In this document: positions 24,877 through 33,312 of the stretch, piece by piece | How the letters are laid out: every line of letters begins with the position of its first letter | Numbering within the stretch: the first letter of the stretch is position 1 | Assembly (NCBI GenBank): GCA_031254385.1 | Contig: JAIRUO010000140.1 | Location: forward strand, 1-38,581 | Length of the DNA stretch: 38,581 nucleotides | Direction: 5' to 3' | DNA from: Treponema sp. | Lineage (GTDB): Bacteria; Spirochaetota; Spirochaetia; Treponematales; Breznakiellaceae | The notes under the pieces: model-generated | Database searches by the model: none | What the model was told of the DNA's origin: nothing | Seen by the model: the letters and a program-made list of their open reading frames with translations, nothing else | Program-made: the position numbers and the translations under genes

Positions 24877-25869
24877 ATGAAGCATGTTTTTGTATTCGAT
24901 CTTGGTGCATTTGCTGAAAGGCAGTTTTCTTTTGCGTCAAAAGGTATGCCTCGCCTTTTGCAGCAAGATAGACCAGATGTTATCCAGGACAGAATAGGAC
25001 AGTATTTCAGAACCCAGACTAAACCTGACTGGTCAGTCCAGCAATCCCGTTTCCCGAGGGACGCTTTGGGAATAATCCAAAAAGAAGTGGATGAGGCTCA
25101 AGATGGCGATACAGTCAGGGTCTATGCAATAGGCGGAGATGAAATTCTGTTTGACTGTCTAAACGGCGTGGCCGGGCTGCCCCAAGCGGAACTTGCTGTA
25201 GTGCCTTATGGGAGAACTAATGATTATTACCGTAGCTTTGGGGGAGGAAAAATCGAGAAATTCAGAAATATACCGACGCTTGTTACAGCGCCGGTTATTC
25301 CTACGGATATTATAGATACGGGCAATAATTTTGTCCTGGCTGGCTGTGCTGTAGGTTATTCACCAACGGCCGCCATGAGATTGAACGACTGGAAAAAAAG
25401 CCGGAATAGATTGGTCAGGTTTTTTATTGTTGATCGGATCTTGTCTTTCTTCAGCTATGTTAGTACGGCGTTTAACAGGAAAAATATTTCCCGGCATTAT
25501 AAAATTACAATAGATGATCAGGATCACAGCGGGAATTACAGCAATATTATAGTTTCAAACTGTCCGTATTACGGCGGTAACAAAAATGGCGTTTCCGGAG
25601 CTATACCGGATGATGGCCTACTGGATGTGGCGCTTTTCAAGTCAGGAGGCCCTTTAAGGACCATGCTGTCTTTAGTAACATTTTCCAGGCGGAAGAAACC
25701 TTCCAATTGCCTTCTCTTACAAGCAAAAAAAATAACTATCCAGTCGGATGAGCCGGTGTGGATACAGTTGGACAGTGAATTCCTGCGGGACAGCAGCATC
25801 AGTTTTGAAGTGGTTCCGGGGGCGGTGCAAATTGTGGCGGTAGATAATTTATCTTACCAAAAACACTAA
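24877..25869 (+). CDS. diacylglycerol-kinase-fold protein with altered signature motifs
   Basis: 330 residues. The C-terminal half clearly follows the DAGK/LCB5 family: NIIVSNCPYYGGNKNGVSGAIPDDGLLDVALF and IQLDSEF...FEVVPGAVQIV. The N-terminal catalytic signature is changed. The family's GGDGTxNE is GGDEILFD (86-93) and GTGNDF is GRTNDY (112-117). ATP binding in these enzymes depends on those glycines, so the protein may have altered or lost kinase activity and act as a lipid or nucleotide sensor. GGAG precedes the ATG; it lies 14 bases after CheX and 21 bases before the CheA-like kinase, so it is part of the signalling operon. Phosphorylation of a lipid is the known family role; here it is uncertain. 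Confidence 0.75.
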   Translation: MKHVFVFDLGAFAERQFSFASKGMPRLLQQDRPDVIQDRIGQYFRTQTKPDWSVQQSRFPRDALGIIQKEVDEAQDGDTVRVYAIGGDEILFDCLNGVAGLPQAELAVVPYGRTNDYYRSFGGGKIEKFRNIPTLVTAPVIPTDIIDTGNNFVLAGCAVGYSPTAAMRLNDWKKSRNRLVRFFIVDRILSFFSYVSTAFNRKNISRHYKITIDDQDHSGNYSNIIVSNCPYYGGNKNGVSGAIPDDGLLDVALFKSGGPLRTMLSLVTFSRRKKPSNCLLLQAKKITIQSDEPVWIQLDSEFLRDSSISFEVVPGAVQIVAVDNLSYQKH

Positions 25870-25890
25870 TTTTTATGGAAGATTTGAAAT

Positions 25891-28182
25891 ATGGGCAAGA
25901 AGAAAGACACTGGTAAGAAGAAAGAGAGGAACAGAGATGGTTATTCTGTTCCCAATACGTGCGCCATTGTACTGGTTTTGTTTTTGTGCGGTATTTTTAT
26001 TTATGAAAGCTTGAACAGCGTCTCCATATACGATCCCACCGGAACTATTGTTAGCGGAATTGTTGTTGGCGCAGTACTCTTGTCGCTGTTGGCATCTGTA
26101 TTATTGATATTGAGCTTTATATATGCTAGTCCTTCAATGAAGGCATTTTTTATTCCCGGTCTTTTATTTCTATTTTACACGCTCCTTATGACATTTGACA
26201 GTTGGGGCTTATCAGCTAATTATTTACTTGCCTGCCTTTGTTTCAGTTTAATCGGCTGCCTATACTCCAGATTCAGAGTTGCAATGGTCTATATAATCAT
26301 ACAGTATGCTGTCATTGCGCTGCTAATAACCGGCGGGACAGAAATCATAGGGCCTGGTGTAGCTTTGGTTAGGGTGTGGTTTTCCTGGTTCATATCTCTG
26401 TTTGGCGCTGTGACTTTGTTAATACTAACCAGAACCGCCACTGTTATTCTTGGCAGGGCTGCCTCCGACCAGAATTCTTTTAGAACCCTGCTGCAGACTA
26501 CACCAAGTAACATTGCGATGGTTGATGAGTTAAACCGGGTTGTTTATGTAAGCAAGTCGCTTTCGGAATTGACCGGCATAGAAGATACCCAGCTTACCAT
26601 TGGGCGGCCCTTCATCGATCTTTTTCCGGGCAGAGAGCTTAAATTGCTGGTTCATAAAATGCTGAAAAACAAGTCAATGTGGGCAGACGATTGGGAATTT
26701 ACACTGAACGGGCAAAAAAAATACTTTAAGGTGATTTCCACCACTTTAACCGGGACTGCAAATAACGCCCTTATAAACCTACGTGATATGACAGACCTCG
26801 CCGAACGTAATGAGATTTCTGTCATGAGGGACAGCCTGCAAATAGGCCTTTTCTTTATGGATCGGAACTATATTATCCAGAGCCAATATTCCCGGTTTCT
26901 TGAAGATCTGCTATCAGAGACTGATCTTTTTGGGAAACGCTTCCCCGACCTTCTGGCTCGCTCGGTTAGCGCCAGTGAGCTGACATCCGTTCAGGATTAC
27001 TTTGATATGATCTTTAGCGGTTCTTTTGAAAAAAGTATGCTGATCGAAATTAATCCTCTCAATGAACTACACTATGTAAGTATCACGGAAGGAATCAAGA
27101 AGGTATTCCACTGTGATTTTACCACAATTGAGCGGGAGCGCGGGCAAACTTATGCCCTGGTAACCATTTACGATATAACCGCCAAAGTAGAACTGCAGCA
27201 GCGCCTGGCAGAAAGGGAAAGCAGGCGGCAGGAAGAAATGCAGTCCATTTTTGAGCTTGTCCAGGTAGACCATGATGTATTCAACGATTTTCAGGAAGAT
27301 GCGAACGAAAAATTTATCCAGATAAATGATATCCTAAAGGATACGAATATACAGGTTCATGAGGCGCTGGTGGAAGTATATCAGCTGGTTCACGCCATAA
27401 AATCCAATGCGGTTATTCTTGGGCTCAACATCTTTGGTAATAAAGCGCATAACCTGGAGTCGCTAATAAAAAAATTACGGGAACAGGAAGGGGAGGTATC
27501 CTTTGACGACAGGCTGAACCTGACCATAGAGATCGAAAAGCTGTCAGAAGAAAAAGAATCGTTCAGAGCAACCATAGAAAAAATACAAGTTTTTAATAAA
27601 AATGTTAGCCAGGTTAGAAATCAAGGCGAGTATGTCCTTATTGAATCTCTCTCCCGTGCTGCCACTAAAACGGCAATGGACTTGGGAAAGAAGGTGCAGT
27701 TTGTAGTAGAGGAAATAGATACCGAAGCCATTGAACACGGGCCAACACGGATAATGAAAGATGTGCTAATGCAGTTGGTTCGGAATGCAGTGGTCCATGG
27801 CGTAGAAGTTCCTGAGGAACGGACTGCAAAAGGAAAAGAAGAAACCGGAATCGTTAGGCTTTCTATTAAAGTTGAAGGCGGGAAAATTCGTGCCAAGCTG
27901 GAAGACGACGGGAAAGGGCTTGATTATAAAAAGATACGCGAAAGGGCCATAGAGTTAAATCTGGTACCAAAGGAAGAGGATAATAAAGACGTGCTGATAA
28001 AGGTGATATTTTCGCCAGAGTTCAGCACCGCAGAATCGGAAGGGATTCATGCTGGCCGGGGCATGGGATTAAACCTGGTACGGGACCGTATGCGTGATGT
28101 GCATGGTTCCATTGGCCTACGGTCTGTGCCGGATAAGGGTACGGTATTTGACATTTCCATTCCGTTGAAGAAAGCAGAATAA
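25891..28182 (+). CDS. membrane-bound CheA-like histidine kinase with PAS and internal HPt domain
   Basis: 763 residues. The first 190 hold about six transmembrane helices. A PAS domain follows (about 195-300, QTTPSNIAMVDELNRVVYVS) and probably a second (about 310-430). A helical linker then leads to an HPt-like domain with His501 in YQLVHAIKSNAVILGL. The ATPase domain is CheA-type: N-box LVRNAVVHGVEVPEERTAKGK, G1 DDGKGLDYKKI, G2 GRGMGLNLVRDRM. There is no CheW-like domain, so it does not dock to chemoreceptor arrays in the usual way; it has its own sensor half. It ends the CheY-CheX-lipid kinase operon and is its likely phosphate source. The product of 28188-29498 converges on it with a five-base gap. 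Confidence 0.9.
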   Translation: MGKKKDTGKKKERNRDGYSVPNTCAIVLVLFLCGIFIYESLNSVSIYDPTGTIVSGIVVGAVLLSLLASVLLILSFIYASPSMKAFFIPGLLFLFYTLLMTFDSWGLSANYLLACLCFSLIGCLYSRFRVAMVYIIIQYAVIALLITGGTEIIGPGVALVRVWFSWFISLFGAVTLLILTRTATVILGRAASDQNSFRTLLQTTPSNIAMVDELNRVVYVSKSLSELTGIEDTQLTIGRPFIDLFPGRELKLLVHKMLKNKSMWADDWEFTLNGQKKYFKVISTTLTGTANNALINLRDMTDLAERNEISVMRDSLQIGLFFMDRNYIIQSQYSRFLEDLLSETDLFGKRFPDLLARSVSASELTSVQDYFDMIFSGSFEKSMLIEINPLNELHYVSITEGIKKVFHCDFTTIERERGQTYALVTIYDITAKVELQQRLAERESRRQEEMQSIFELVQVDHDVFNDFQEDANEKFIQINDILKDTNIQVHEALVEVYQLVHAIKSNAVILGLNIFGNKAHNLESLIKKLREQEGEVSFDDRLNLTIEIEKLSEEKESFRATIEKIQVFNKNVSQVRNQGEYVLIESLSRAATKTAMDLGKKVQFVVEEIDTEAIEHGPTRIMKDVLMQLVRNAVVHGVEVPEERTAKGKEETGIVRLSIKVEGGKIRAKLEDDGKGLDYKKIRERAIELNLVPKEEDNKDVLIKVIFSPEFSTAESEGIHAGRGMGLNLVRDRMRDVHGSIGLRSVPDKGTVFDISIPLKKAE

Positions 28183-28187
28183 CACTA

Positions 28188-29498
28188 TTACTGTTTTTCT
28201 ATTTTTTTAACCATCACCTTGTCAATGCGGTTGCCGTCCATATCGACTACCGTAAAACGAAAACCGTTATAATCGAAATAGGCGCCTGTTTTTGGTATTT
28301 CACCGGCAAGGTACAGGATAAAGCCTGCCAGGGTATGATATTCAGAATGGCTTTCTTCTTCGTCAAGGCTGGAAAGGGAAAGAACCTTTCCGGCTTCGTC
28401 AATGTTAAGGCTGCCGTCCATGAGCCAGGTACCGTCTTCCTGCTGGACTATGCTATCCTCATCTTGTTCACTGTCAGAAAGCTGTCCGACTATTTCTTCA
28501 ATTAAATTGTGAACCGTAAGAATTCCAGAAAATCCGCCGTATTCATCCATCACCATTAGACAGTTGATACCGGATTTTTTAAAGGCTTCAAAAGCCTTAA
28601 GGGCAGGCATGGTTTCCGGGACAAAAAAAGGCGGATGCATTAAGCTTTTTAGACCAGGCCAGGAATCGGATAACAGGGTCATGAGTATGTCTTCGGTAGA
28701 AACAATCCCGGTTACTTTGTCCAGGCCCCCTTCTACCACCGGAAGGTAGTGCTGCGTCCCTGCTTCTTTAACAGCATCCTGGCTCTTTTGCTGATCCGCA
28801 TCTAGCTCAAGCCAGATAATTTCCGAACGGTGGGTCATAAAGGTTCCCACGGGGCGGTCCCCTAAATAGAAAACTCCTTCAACCATGGAGCGCTCATTGC
28901 TTTCTACTATTCCGGACTTTTCGCCTTCAAGAAGCGCTATGTGCAATTCATCTTCTGTCATTTTGCTGGAAGAATCAGTGCTGTGAAAGGTTTTGCGTAA
29001 CAGTGCGGCAGTAGCTGAATCCAGCGCACATAGCGGGGTAGTCAGGACAGAAAAAACCTTGATAAAACCGGAGAAAGATGCGGTTATTTTTTCAGGGGAC
29101 GAACGGGCCATTTCCCTCAGGAAGATTTCGGCCAGGATAAAGAAGACTGCGGAGAATATCAGAGAGGCCAGTATAAATATCAGAATTAAGCCAATGGATA
29201 CCGGATTTTCTACTTTACCGAATATTCCGTAAATGAGCATTCCTCCAAGGAAGCCCAAAAAAATTTCGAGGAAAATTATTCCGGCTCTTAGTGAAGCCTG
29301 GTATATGCGGGGATTTTCTTCCAGTTCCAGCGCGGTGATATATTTTTTCTCTCCTGTTTCGGCCAGGATACGGAGACGCGCCCTGCGGCAGCAGGCAAGG
29401 GCCGTTTTAAGGAAGGACAGAAATATTCCCGACAATAAGACTGCTATAATACAGAGGATGAGGGGGGCAAGATCGATGACGTCTCCGGTATTTTCCAT
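28188..29498 (-). CDS. CNNM/CorC-HlyC family membrane protein (DUF21 + CBS pair)
   Basis: 436 residues. An N-terminal DUF21/CNNM domain has four hydrophobic segments, the first starting LAPLILCIIAVLLSGIFLSFLKTALA. Two CBS domains follow (GVFYLGDRPVGTFMTHRSEIIWL..., VTGIVSTEDILMTLL and FSGILTVHNLIEEIVGQL), then the CorC_HlyC domain ending GFRFTVVDMDGNRIDKVMVKK. Members of this family are linked to Mg2+ or Co2+ efflux and are often called hemolysins; a haemolytic role should not be assumed. GGGAGG six bases before the ATG fixes the start. It is 20 bases downstream of the HD-GYP-like gene on the same strand, probably one operon. Confidence 0.92.
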   Translation of the reverse strand: MENTGDVIDLAPLILCIIAVLLSGIFLSFLKTALACCRRARLRILAETGEKKYITALELEENPRIYQASLRAGIIFLEIFLGFLGGMLIYGIFGKVENPVSIGLILIFILASLIFSAVFFILAEIFLREMARSSPEKITASFSGFIKVFSVLTTPLCALDSATAALLRKTFHSTDSSSKMTEDELHIALLEGEKSGIVESNERSMVEGVFYLGDRPVGTFMTHRSEIIWLELDADQQKSQDAVKEAGTQHYLPVVEGGLDKVTGIVSTEDILMTLLSDSWPGLKSLMHPPFFVPETMPALKAFEAFKKSGINCLMVMDEYGGFSGILTVHNLIEEIVGQLSDSEQDEDSIVQQEDGTWLMDGSLNIDEAGKVLSLSSLDEEESHSEYHTLAGFILYLAGEIPKTGAYFDYNGFRFTVVDMDGNRIDKVMVKKIEKQ

Positions 29499-29518
29499 TA
29501 TTGGCCTCCCGGCGCGAA

Positions 29519-30667
29519 TCAGATTTCTTCCCTGGTCAGGGGACGGACTATGGAGATTTTGTCTGGGGACGTTTCCAATATTTTATTCTTCCCGTCAGGC
29601 GTTAATTCCCCGAATACCTGCACAATGGGAAATCTGGGATTTTCCGGGTTCACATCTACCACTTGTCCCTTGCGCCCGCTGGAAAGTAGCACATAAAGCC
29701 CTATAGGGTAAATTGAAAGCGAAAAAACAAGGGCTCTGATTATGGTATCGTCGTATTTCTTGCCCTCGTTTTTTAGGAGCTCCAACATTCCCGTATAACC
29801 GTCTTTGGCTTCTTTATGGGGCCTCTGTGAAGAAAGAGCCTCGTAAGAACAGGCAACCGCAATTATTTTCCCGTAAAGGCTGATCTTGTCTCCTGTAAGA
29901 CTCCGGGGGTAGCCTGAACCGTTTTCGCGCTCGTGGTGTTCCAGAGTCGCCAGAGTCACGGAAAGGGGAAAACCATAAGATTTTAAGATGTTGAATCCTA
30001 AAATAGGATGGGCAAGAATGGCTTTTCTTTCCTGTGGCTCAAGGCTCCTCTTGGAAAGATACAGTTGTGGGGGCAGTTTGATCATTCCTATATCCTGCAG
30101 CATTGCCGAAACACCAAGTTCAATGAGCCGGTGATTGGGCAATTTGAGGTAAGAGCCAATAATGATGGAGGTAATTGTCGAATTAACAGAATGGGAAATC
30201 AGGTAATTTATTTTTTGATTTTCTTTTTTCTGCACCCTTAACAGAAAACGCCTGTCTTCCTTAATAATGTCACATGCGTTTTTTACCTTTTCTGCCATGG
30301 AATTAAAGACTAGATCCTTTTGATCGGTAACATCACCATAAATATTTTCCACTAATTTTTCAAACGACAAATAGAATTTTTCAGCGCTTTTGAGCTTCGC
30401 GCTGTCGCTGATAATGCTTGCCTTTGTCGGTTCGGCGGCAGTACTTGCTGCGGACTGATTGGCTGCATACTCTTCCAGAATCTCCCCATCGCAAAAAACT
30501 TCGCGGAATTCCCAGTCTTTTAAGCTCTTGATAAGGCCGGAATTGAAGGGCATCTCCGGAGCGGCCAGTACAAACTTGCTGTCCAGATATACGGTTTCAG
30601 AGAAATAGCTGTCCTCTGGGATTTTCTCAAGTTGGATTTTTGTAACCGCGCTTTCACTCAAAGACAT
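29519..30667 (-). CDS. HD-GYP domain protein with degenerate HD motif
   Basis: 382 residues, starting at ATG 30667 (AAGGA upstream) rather than the TTG two codons earlier. The N-terminal 150 residues are unassigned, with a low-complexity Ala-rich linker. The HD-GYP domain covers residues 155-380, with the first His in ISHSVN, AHPILGF, EHHERENGSGYP (the GYP signature) and a C-terminal beta part. Where the family has HD, this protein reads LQDIGMIKLP (Gln193-Asp194), so one metal ligand is missing. HD-GYP enzymes cleave cyclic di-GMP; here the activity may be reduced or lost, and the protein may be a c-di-GMP binding or regulatory protein. The promoter area with two ACTATAGT palindromes lies immediately upstream. 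Confidence 0.85.
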   Translation of the reverse strand: MSLSESAVTKIQLEKIPEDSYFSETVYLDSKFVLAAPEMPFNSGLIKSLKDWEFREVFCDGEILEEYAANQSAASTAAEPTKASIISDSAKLKSAEKFYLSFEKLVENIYGDVTDQKDLVFNSMAEKVKNACDIIKEDRRFLLRVQKKENQKINYLISHSVNSTITSIIIGSYLKLPNHRLIELGVSAMLQDIGMIKLPPQLYLSKRSLEPQERKAILAHPILGFNILKSYGFPLSVTLATLEHHERENGSGYPRSLTGDKISLYGKIIAVACSYEALSSQRPHKEAKDGYTGMLELLKNEGKKYDDTIIRALVFSLSIYPIGLYVLLSSGRKGQVVDVNPENPRFPIVQVFGELTPDGKNKILETSPDKISIVRPLTREEI

Positions 30668-30687
30668 TGCCAATTCCTTTTTTCTCT

Positions 30688-30709
30688 ACTATAGTAATAC
30701 CACTATAGT
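30688..30709. promoter_or_regulatory. two ACTATAGT palindromes in a divergent promoter
   Basis: ACTATAGT occurs at 30688-30695 and 30702-30709, 14 bases apart, each perfectly self-complementary. They fill the space between the HD-GYP gene (minus) and the membrane-protein gene (plus). Each contains TATAGT on both strands, so they can serve as divergent -10 boxes or as an operator pair. Confidence 0.5.
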
Positions 30710-30729
30710 CCCATTATAGGAGTATTTGC

Positions 30730-31587
30730 TTGAAATTCCAATACTTTTTTATACTGTTTAACATTCTTTTACTCATTTTTTTGGCAATAATAATCTTCAG
30801 CCCGGCTCTTTTCCTCACGAATTATAGCTCGATACCGATTGATCAGGGTTCCTCATTGACCTCCCTGTTCTGGCGTTCTAACTGGATTCTGATGGTTATT
30901 TTGGCTGCTATAATGGCGGGGTTTGACGTGTTTTATTTGCGTAATCGTAGGCTCTATGCCCTTTTGGAAAAAGAGGATTGGCCTGCCCTGGTAACCTACC
31001 TGGAAGACCGGGTTATACGGCAGGGGAAATATACTCCCCGTCTGGTACGGCTTTTGGCTAATACTTACCTTGTTCTTTCCGACTCATCGGCGGTAATGAG
31101 CCTGGAAAATAAAGCAGCCATGGCAAAGCCTTCGCTGGTAGACAAAAACGCCTTGATTTTTGGCACTGCCCGTGTTCTGGGGAGGGATTTTACCGGGGCT
31201 GTCCGTTTTTTTGAAGCCAGGCAAAACAGCGTTAATTCGGGGCAGCGCCAATGGGTTTGCTGGTATTTTGGTTTTAGCCTGTTTTTGAGCCGCCAATATG
31301 ATAAAGCTGCGGAAGAGTTCTCCCGCCTTGCGGAGGTCAGCAATGACGGAATAATCACCGGATTGTCCGCCTATTTTCTTTCAACAATTAGCAAGAAATC
31401 CGCGCCGGAAAAGCTCAAATCCCTTAATGAGGATGCGATACACGGCAAGGAACGGGTGCTTAAAGCCTTGCCAACACAAAAAAACTGGACTAAAGAGACT
31501 GGCAGGATAAATGGTGAAATACATATCGCGGTTCTTTCTCAGCATATTGAAGCTGCGGGGAAATGGCTATATAAGGGGTCAGAATGA
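30730..31587 (+). CDS. membrane protein with TPR-like repeats
   Basis: 285 residues starting with TTG 30730 (AGGAG seven bases upstream). Two N-terminal transmembrane helices (YFFILFNILLLIFLAIIIFSPALFL and LMVILAAIMAGFDVFYL) precede a cytoplasmic or periplasmic helical region. This carries tetratricopeptide-like elements (KEDWPALVTYLEDRVIRQGKYTPRLVRLLANTYLVL; GRDFTGAVRFFEARQ; SRQYDKAAEEFSRLAEV). I know of similar conserved proteins in treponemes without an assigned role. The stop overlaps the aminotransferase start (ATGA), so the two are coupled; why a TPR membrane protein accompanies an aminotransferase is not clear. Confidence 0.8.
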   Translation: MKFQYFFILFNILLLIFLAIIIFSPALFLTNYSSIPIDQGSSLTSLFWRSNWILMVILAAIMAGFDVFYLRNRRLYALLEKEDWPALVTYLEDRVIRQGKYTPRLVRLLANTYLVLSDSSAVMSLENKAAMAKPSLVDKNALIFGTARVLGRDFTGAVRFFEARQNSVNSGQRQWVCWYFGFSLFLSRQYDKAAEEFSRLAEVSNDGIITGLSAYFLSTISKKSAPEKLKSLNEDAIHGKERVLKALPTQKNWTKETGRINGEIHIAVLSQHIEAAGKWLYKGSE

Positions 31588-32804
31588 GAGTTTTTGAGAA
31601 GTCCTCCAAACTGGAAAATGTGTGCTACGATATACGGGGGCCGGTATTAAAGGAGGCTAAACGCATAGAGGCAGAAGGTTTTAGGGTGATTAAGCTTAAT
31701 ATAGGCAATCCAGGTGCCTTTGGTTTTAACGCCCCTGACGAGATATTACACGACATGATAGTTAATTTGCAGAACGCCCAAGGGTATGGCGATTCTCAGG
31801 GGCTCTTTGCAGCCCGCAAGGCGGTAATGCAGGATTTCCAGTCAAAAGGCGTTCTGGATGTGGAGATAGACGATATTTTTATCGGCAATGGCGTAAGCGA
31901 GTTGATCATGATCGCCATGCAGGGGCTTTTGGATTCCGGTGACGAGGTACTTATTCCCATGCCGGATTATCCCCTCTGGACAGCGGCTGTAATCCTGTCC
32001 GGCGGAAAGGCGGTCCATTACATCTGCGATGAAGCTTCTGACTGGAACCCCGATCTTGACGACATACGATCAAAGATAAGTAAAAGAACCAAGGCCATTG
32101 TCGTTATCAATCCCAACAACCCCACCGGCGCTGTATACAGCAAAGAAACCCTGGAAGGCATTGCCTCCATAGCAAGGGAACACGAACTCATTATATACGC
32201 CGACGAGATTTACAGTCGTATAACGTACGATGAGGCAAAGCATTATCCGTTTGCCACCATTAACCCGGATATTCTGACCATCAGTTTTGACGGCCTTTCT
32301 AAAGCCTGGCGTGCCGCAGGCTTTAGGGCAGCATGGATGGTGCTTTCCGGCAACAAAAGGGCCGCGTCCGGATATTTAGAAGGGCTTGATATGCTGACCA
32401 ACATGAGGCTCTGCCCCAATATGCCTTCCCAATACGGCATACAGACTGCCCTTGGAGGCTATCAAAGCGTCAACGAGCTTCTGCTTCCTGGCGGCCGACT
32501 AAAGGAACAGCGCGACACGGCTGTCAATCTGGTCAGCGCCATACCCGGCCTTTCTGTGGTTAAACCCAAAGGCGCACTCTACTGCTTCCCCAAGATTGAC
32601 ACCAAACGCTTCGATATAACCAATGATGAAAAATTTGTCATGGACTTACTAAGGAGCCAGCACCTTTTACTGGTTCACGGTACAGGCTTTAACTGGAAGG
32701 AAAGCGATCATTTTAGAATAGTGTTCCTGCCCGACAAGGAAACCCTTACAGACGCTGTTAGGCGTCTGGGGAAATTCCTGGAAACGTACAAGCAGGAACA
32801 ATAA
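31584..32804 (+). CDS. alaA: alanine/glutamate-pyruvate aminotransferase, AlaA type
   Basis: 406 residues. The N-terminal EKSSKLENVCYDIRGPVLKEAKRIE and the blocks GNGVSELI, PMPDYPLWTAAV, NPNNPTGAVYS (Asn179 region), YADEIY (Asp207, Tyr210) and SFDGLSKAWRAAGFR (Lys240 as the PLP Schiff-base residue) match E. coli AlaA almost word for word. It is a fold-type I class I/II PLP aminotransferase that makes alanine from pyruvate and glutamate in the cytoplasm. Length is the family's usual 405. The ATG overlaps the stop of the upstream membrane protein gene. The gene symbol rests on that resemblance; substrate range may differ. Confidence 0.9.
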   Translation: MRVFEKSSKLENVCYDIRGPVLKEAKRIEAEGFRVIKLNIGNPGAFGFNAPDEILHDMIVNLQNAQGYGDSQGLFAARKAVMQDFQSKGVLDVEIDDIFIGNGVSELIMIAMQGLLDSGDEVLIPMPDYPLWTAAVILSGGKAVHYICDEASDWNPDLDDIRSKISKRTKAIVVINPNNPTGAVYSKETLEGIASIAREHELIIYADEIYSRITYDEAKHYPFATINPDILTISFDGLSKAWRAAGFRAAWMVLSGNKRAASGYLEGLDMLTNMRLCPNMPSQYGIQTALGGYQSVNELLLPGGRLKEQRDTAVNLVSAIPGLSVVKPKGALYCFPKIDTKRFDITNDEKFVMDLLRSQHLLLVHGTGFNWKESDHFRIVFLPDKETLTDAVRRLGKFLETYKQEQ

Positions 32805-32811
32805 ATCGTGC

Positions 32812-33177
32812 TTACTGCATCCGCATTGTTACGGAGTAGTTAGGGAGACCGCTCCTGACAATTTGCATAACCAAATCGGTCGAGGTCAGAGGTTTTACGA
32901 ACCGGTACGACCTTCCTGATTCAGGACAGGTAAAAGAAATACCAGGCTGGGTTCCATCCATGAAGACGCTAAAGGCATTAATTGTTTTGGTGGAAAAGTC
33001 GTATAAAACCGTTCCGTCGGTACTCAGAATCCTGATATTGTTCGATGAGAATTCCCATACCGCGTCATAGTTGGGGTCCAGCCATTTCCCTACAGGGAAA
33101 GCCCCTATGTTAATGGGATCCGCAGACAGCGATACAGCCGCCATCAGAATGATGAGGACTACAAGCAATTTTTTCAT
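32812..33177 (-). CDS. small periplasmic protein, unknown function
   Basis: 121 residues. A signal peptide (MKKLLVVLIILMAAVSLSAD, cleavage near residue 19) precedes a beta-rich mature part: VGKWLDPNYDAVWEFSSNNIRILS, then FTCPESGRSYRFVKPL. The WEF/IRI layout resembles lipocalin-like or DUF-type treponemal secreted proteins, but I cannot name the family. AAGGAG lies seven bases before the ATG. It is monocistronic, with its own promoter at 33208-33236, and converges on alaA with a seven-base gap. Confidence 0.75.
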   Translation of the reverse strand: MKKLLVVLIILMAAVSLSADPINIGAFPVGKWLDPNYDAVWEFSSNNIRILSTDGTVLYDFSTKTINAFSVFMDGTQPGISFTCPESGRSYRFVKPLTSTDLVMQIVRSGLPNYSVTMRMQ

Positions 33178-33207
33178 TTTTTTCTCCTTGAGTTTAAATG
33201 TTCATTG

Positions 33208-33236
33208 ACTCTAAAAAAGAAATAGGCAATTGTCAA
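33208..33236 (-). promoter_or_regulatory. sigma70-type promoter of the small periplasmic protein gene
   Basis: On the minus strand: -35 TTGACA (complement of 33231-33236), a 17-base spacer and -10 TAGAGT (complement of 33208-33213), about 31 bases upstream of the ATG. Confidence 0.6.
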
Positions 33237-33312
33237 ATAACCCAGGCGGAATTTGCGGCTGATATTATTAATATGTCGAAAACAAGAGTGGACTTATTAA
33301 AAATAATACTAA

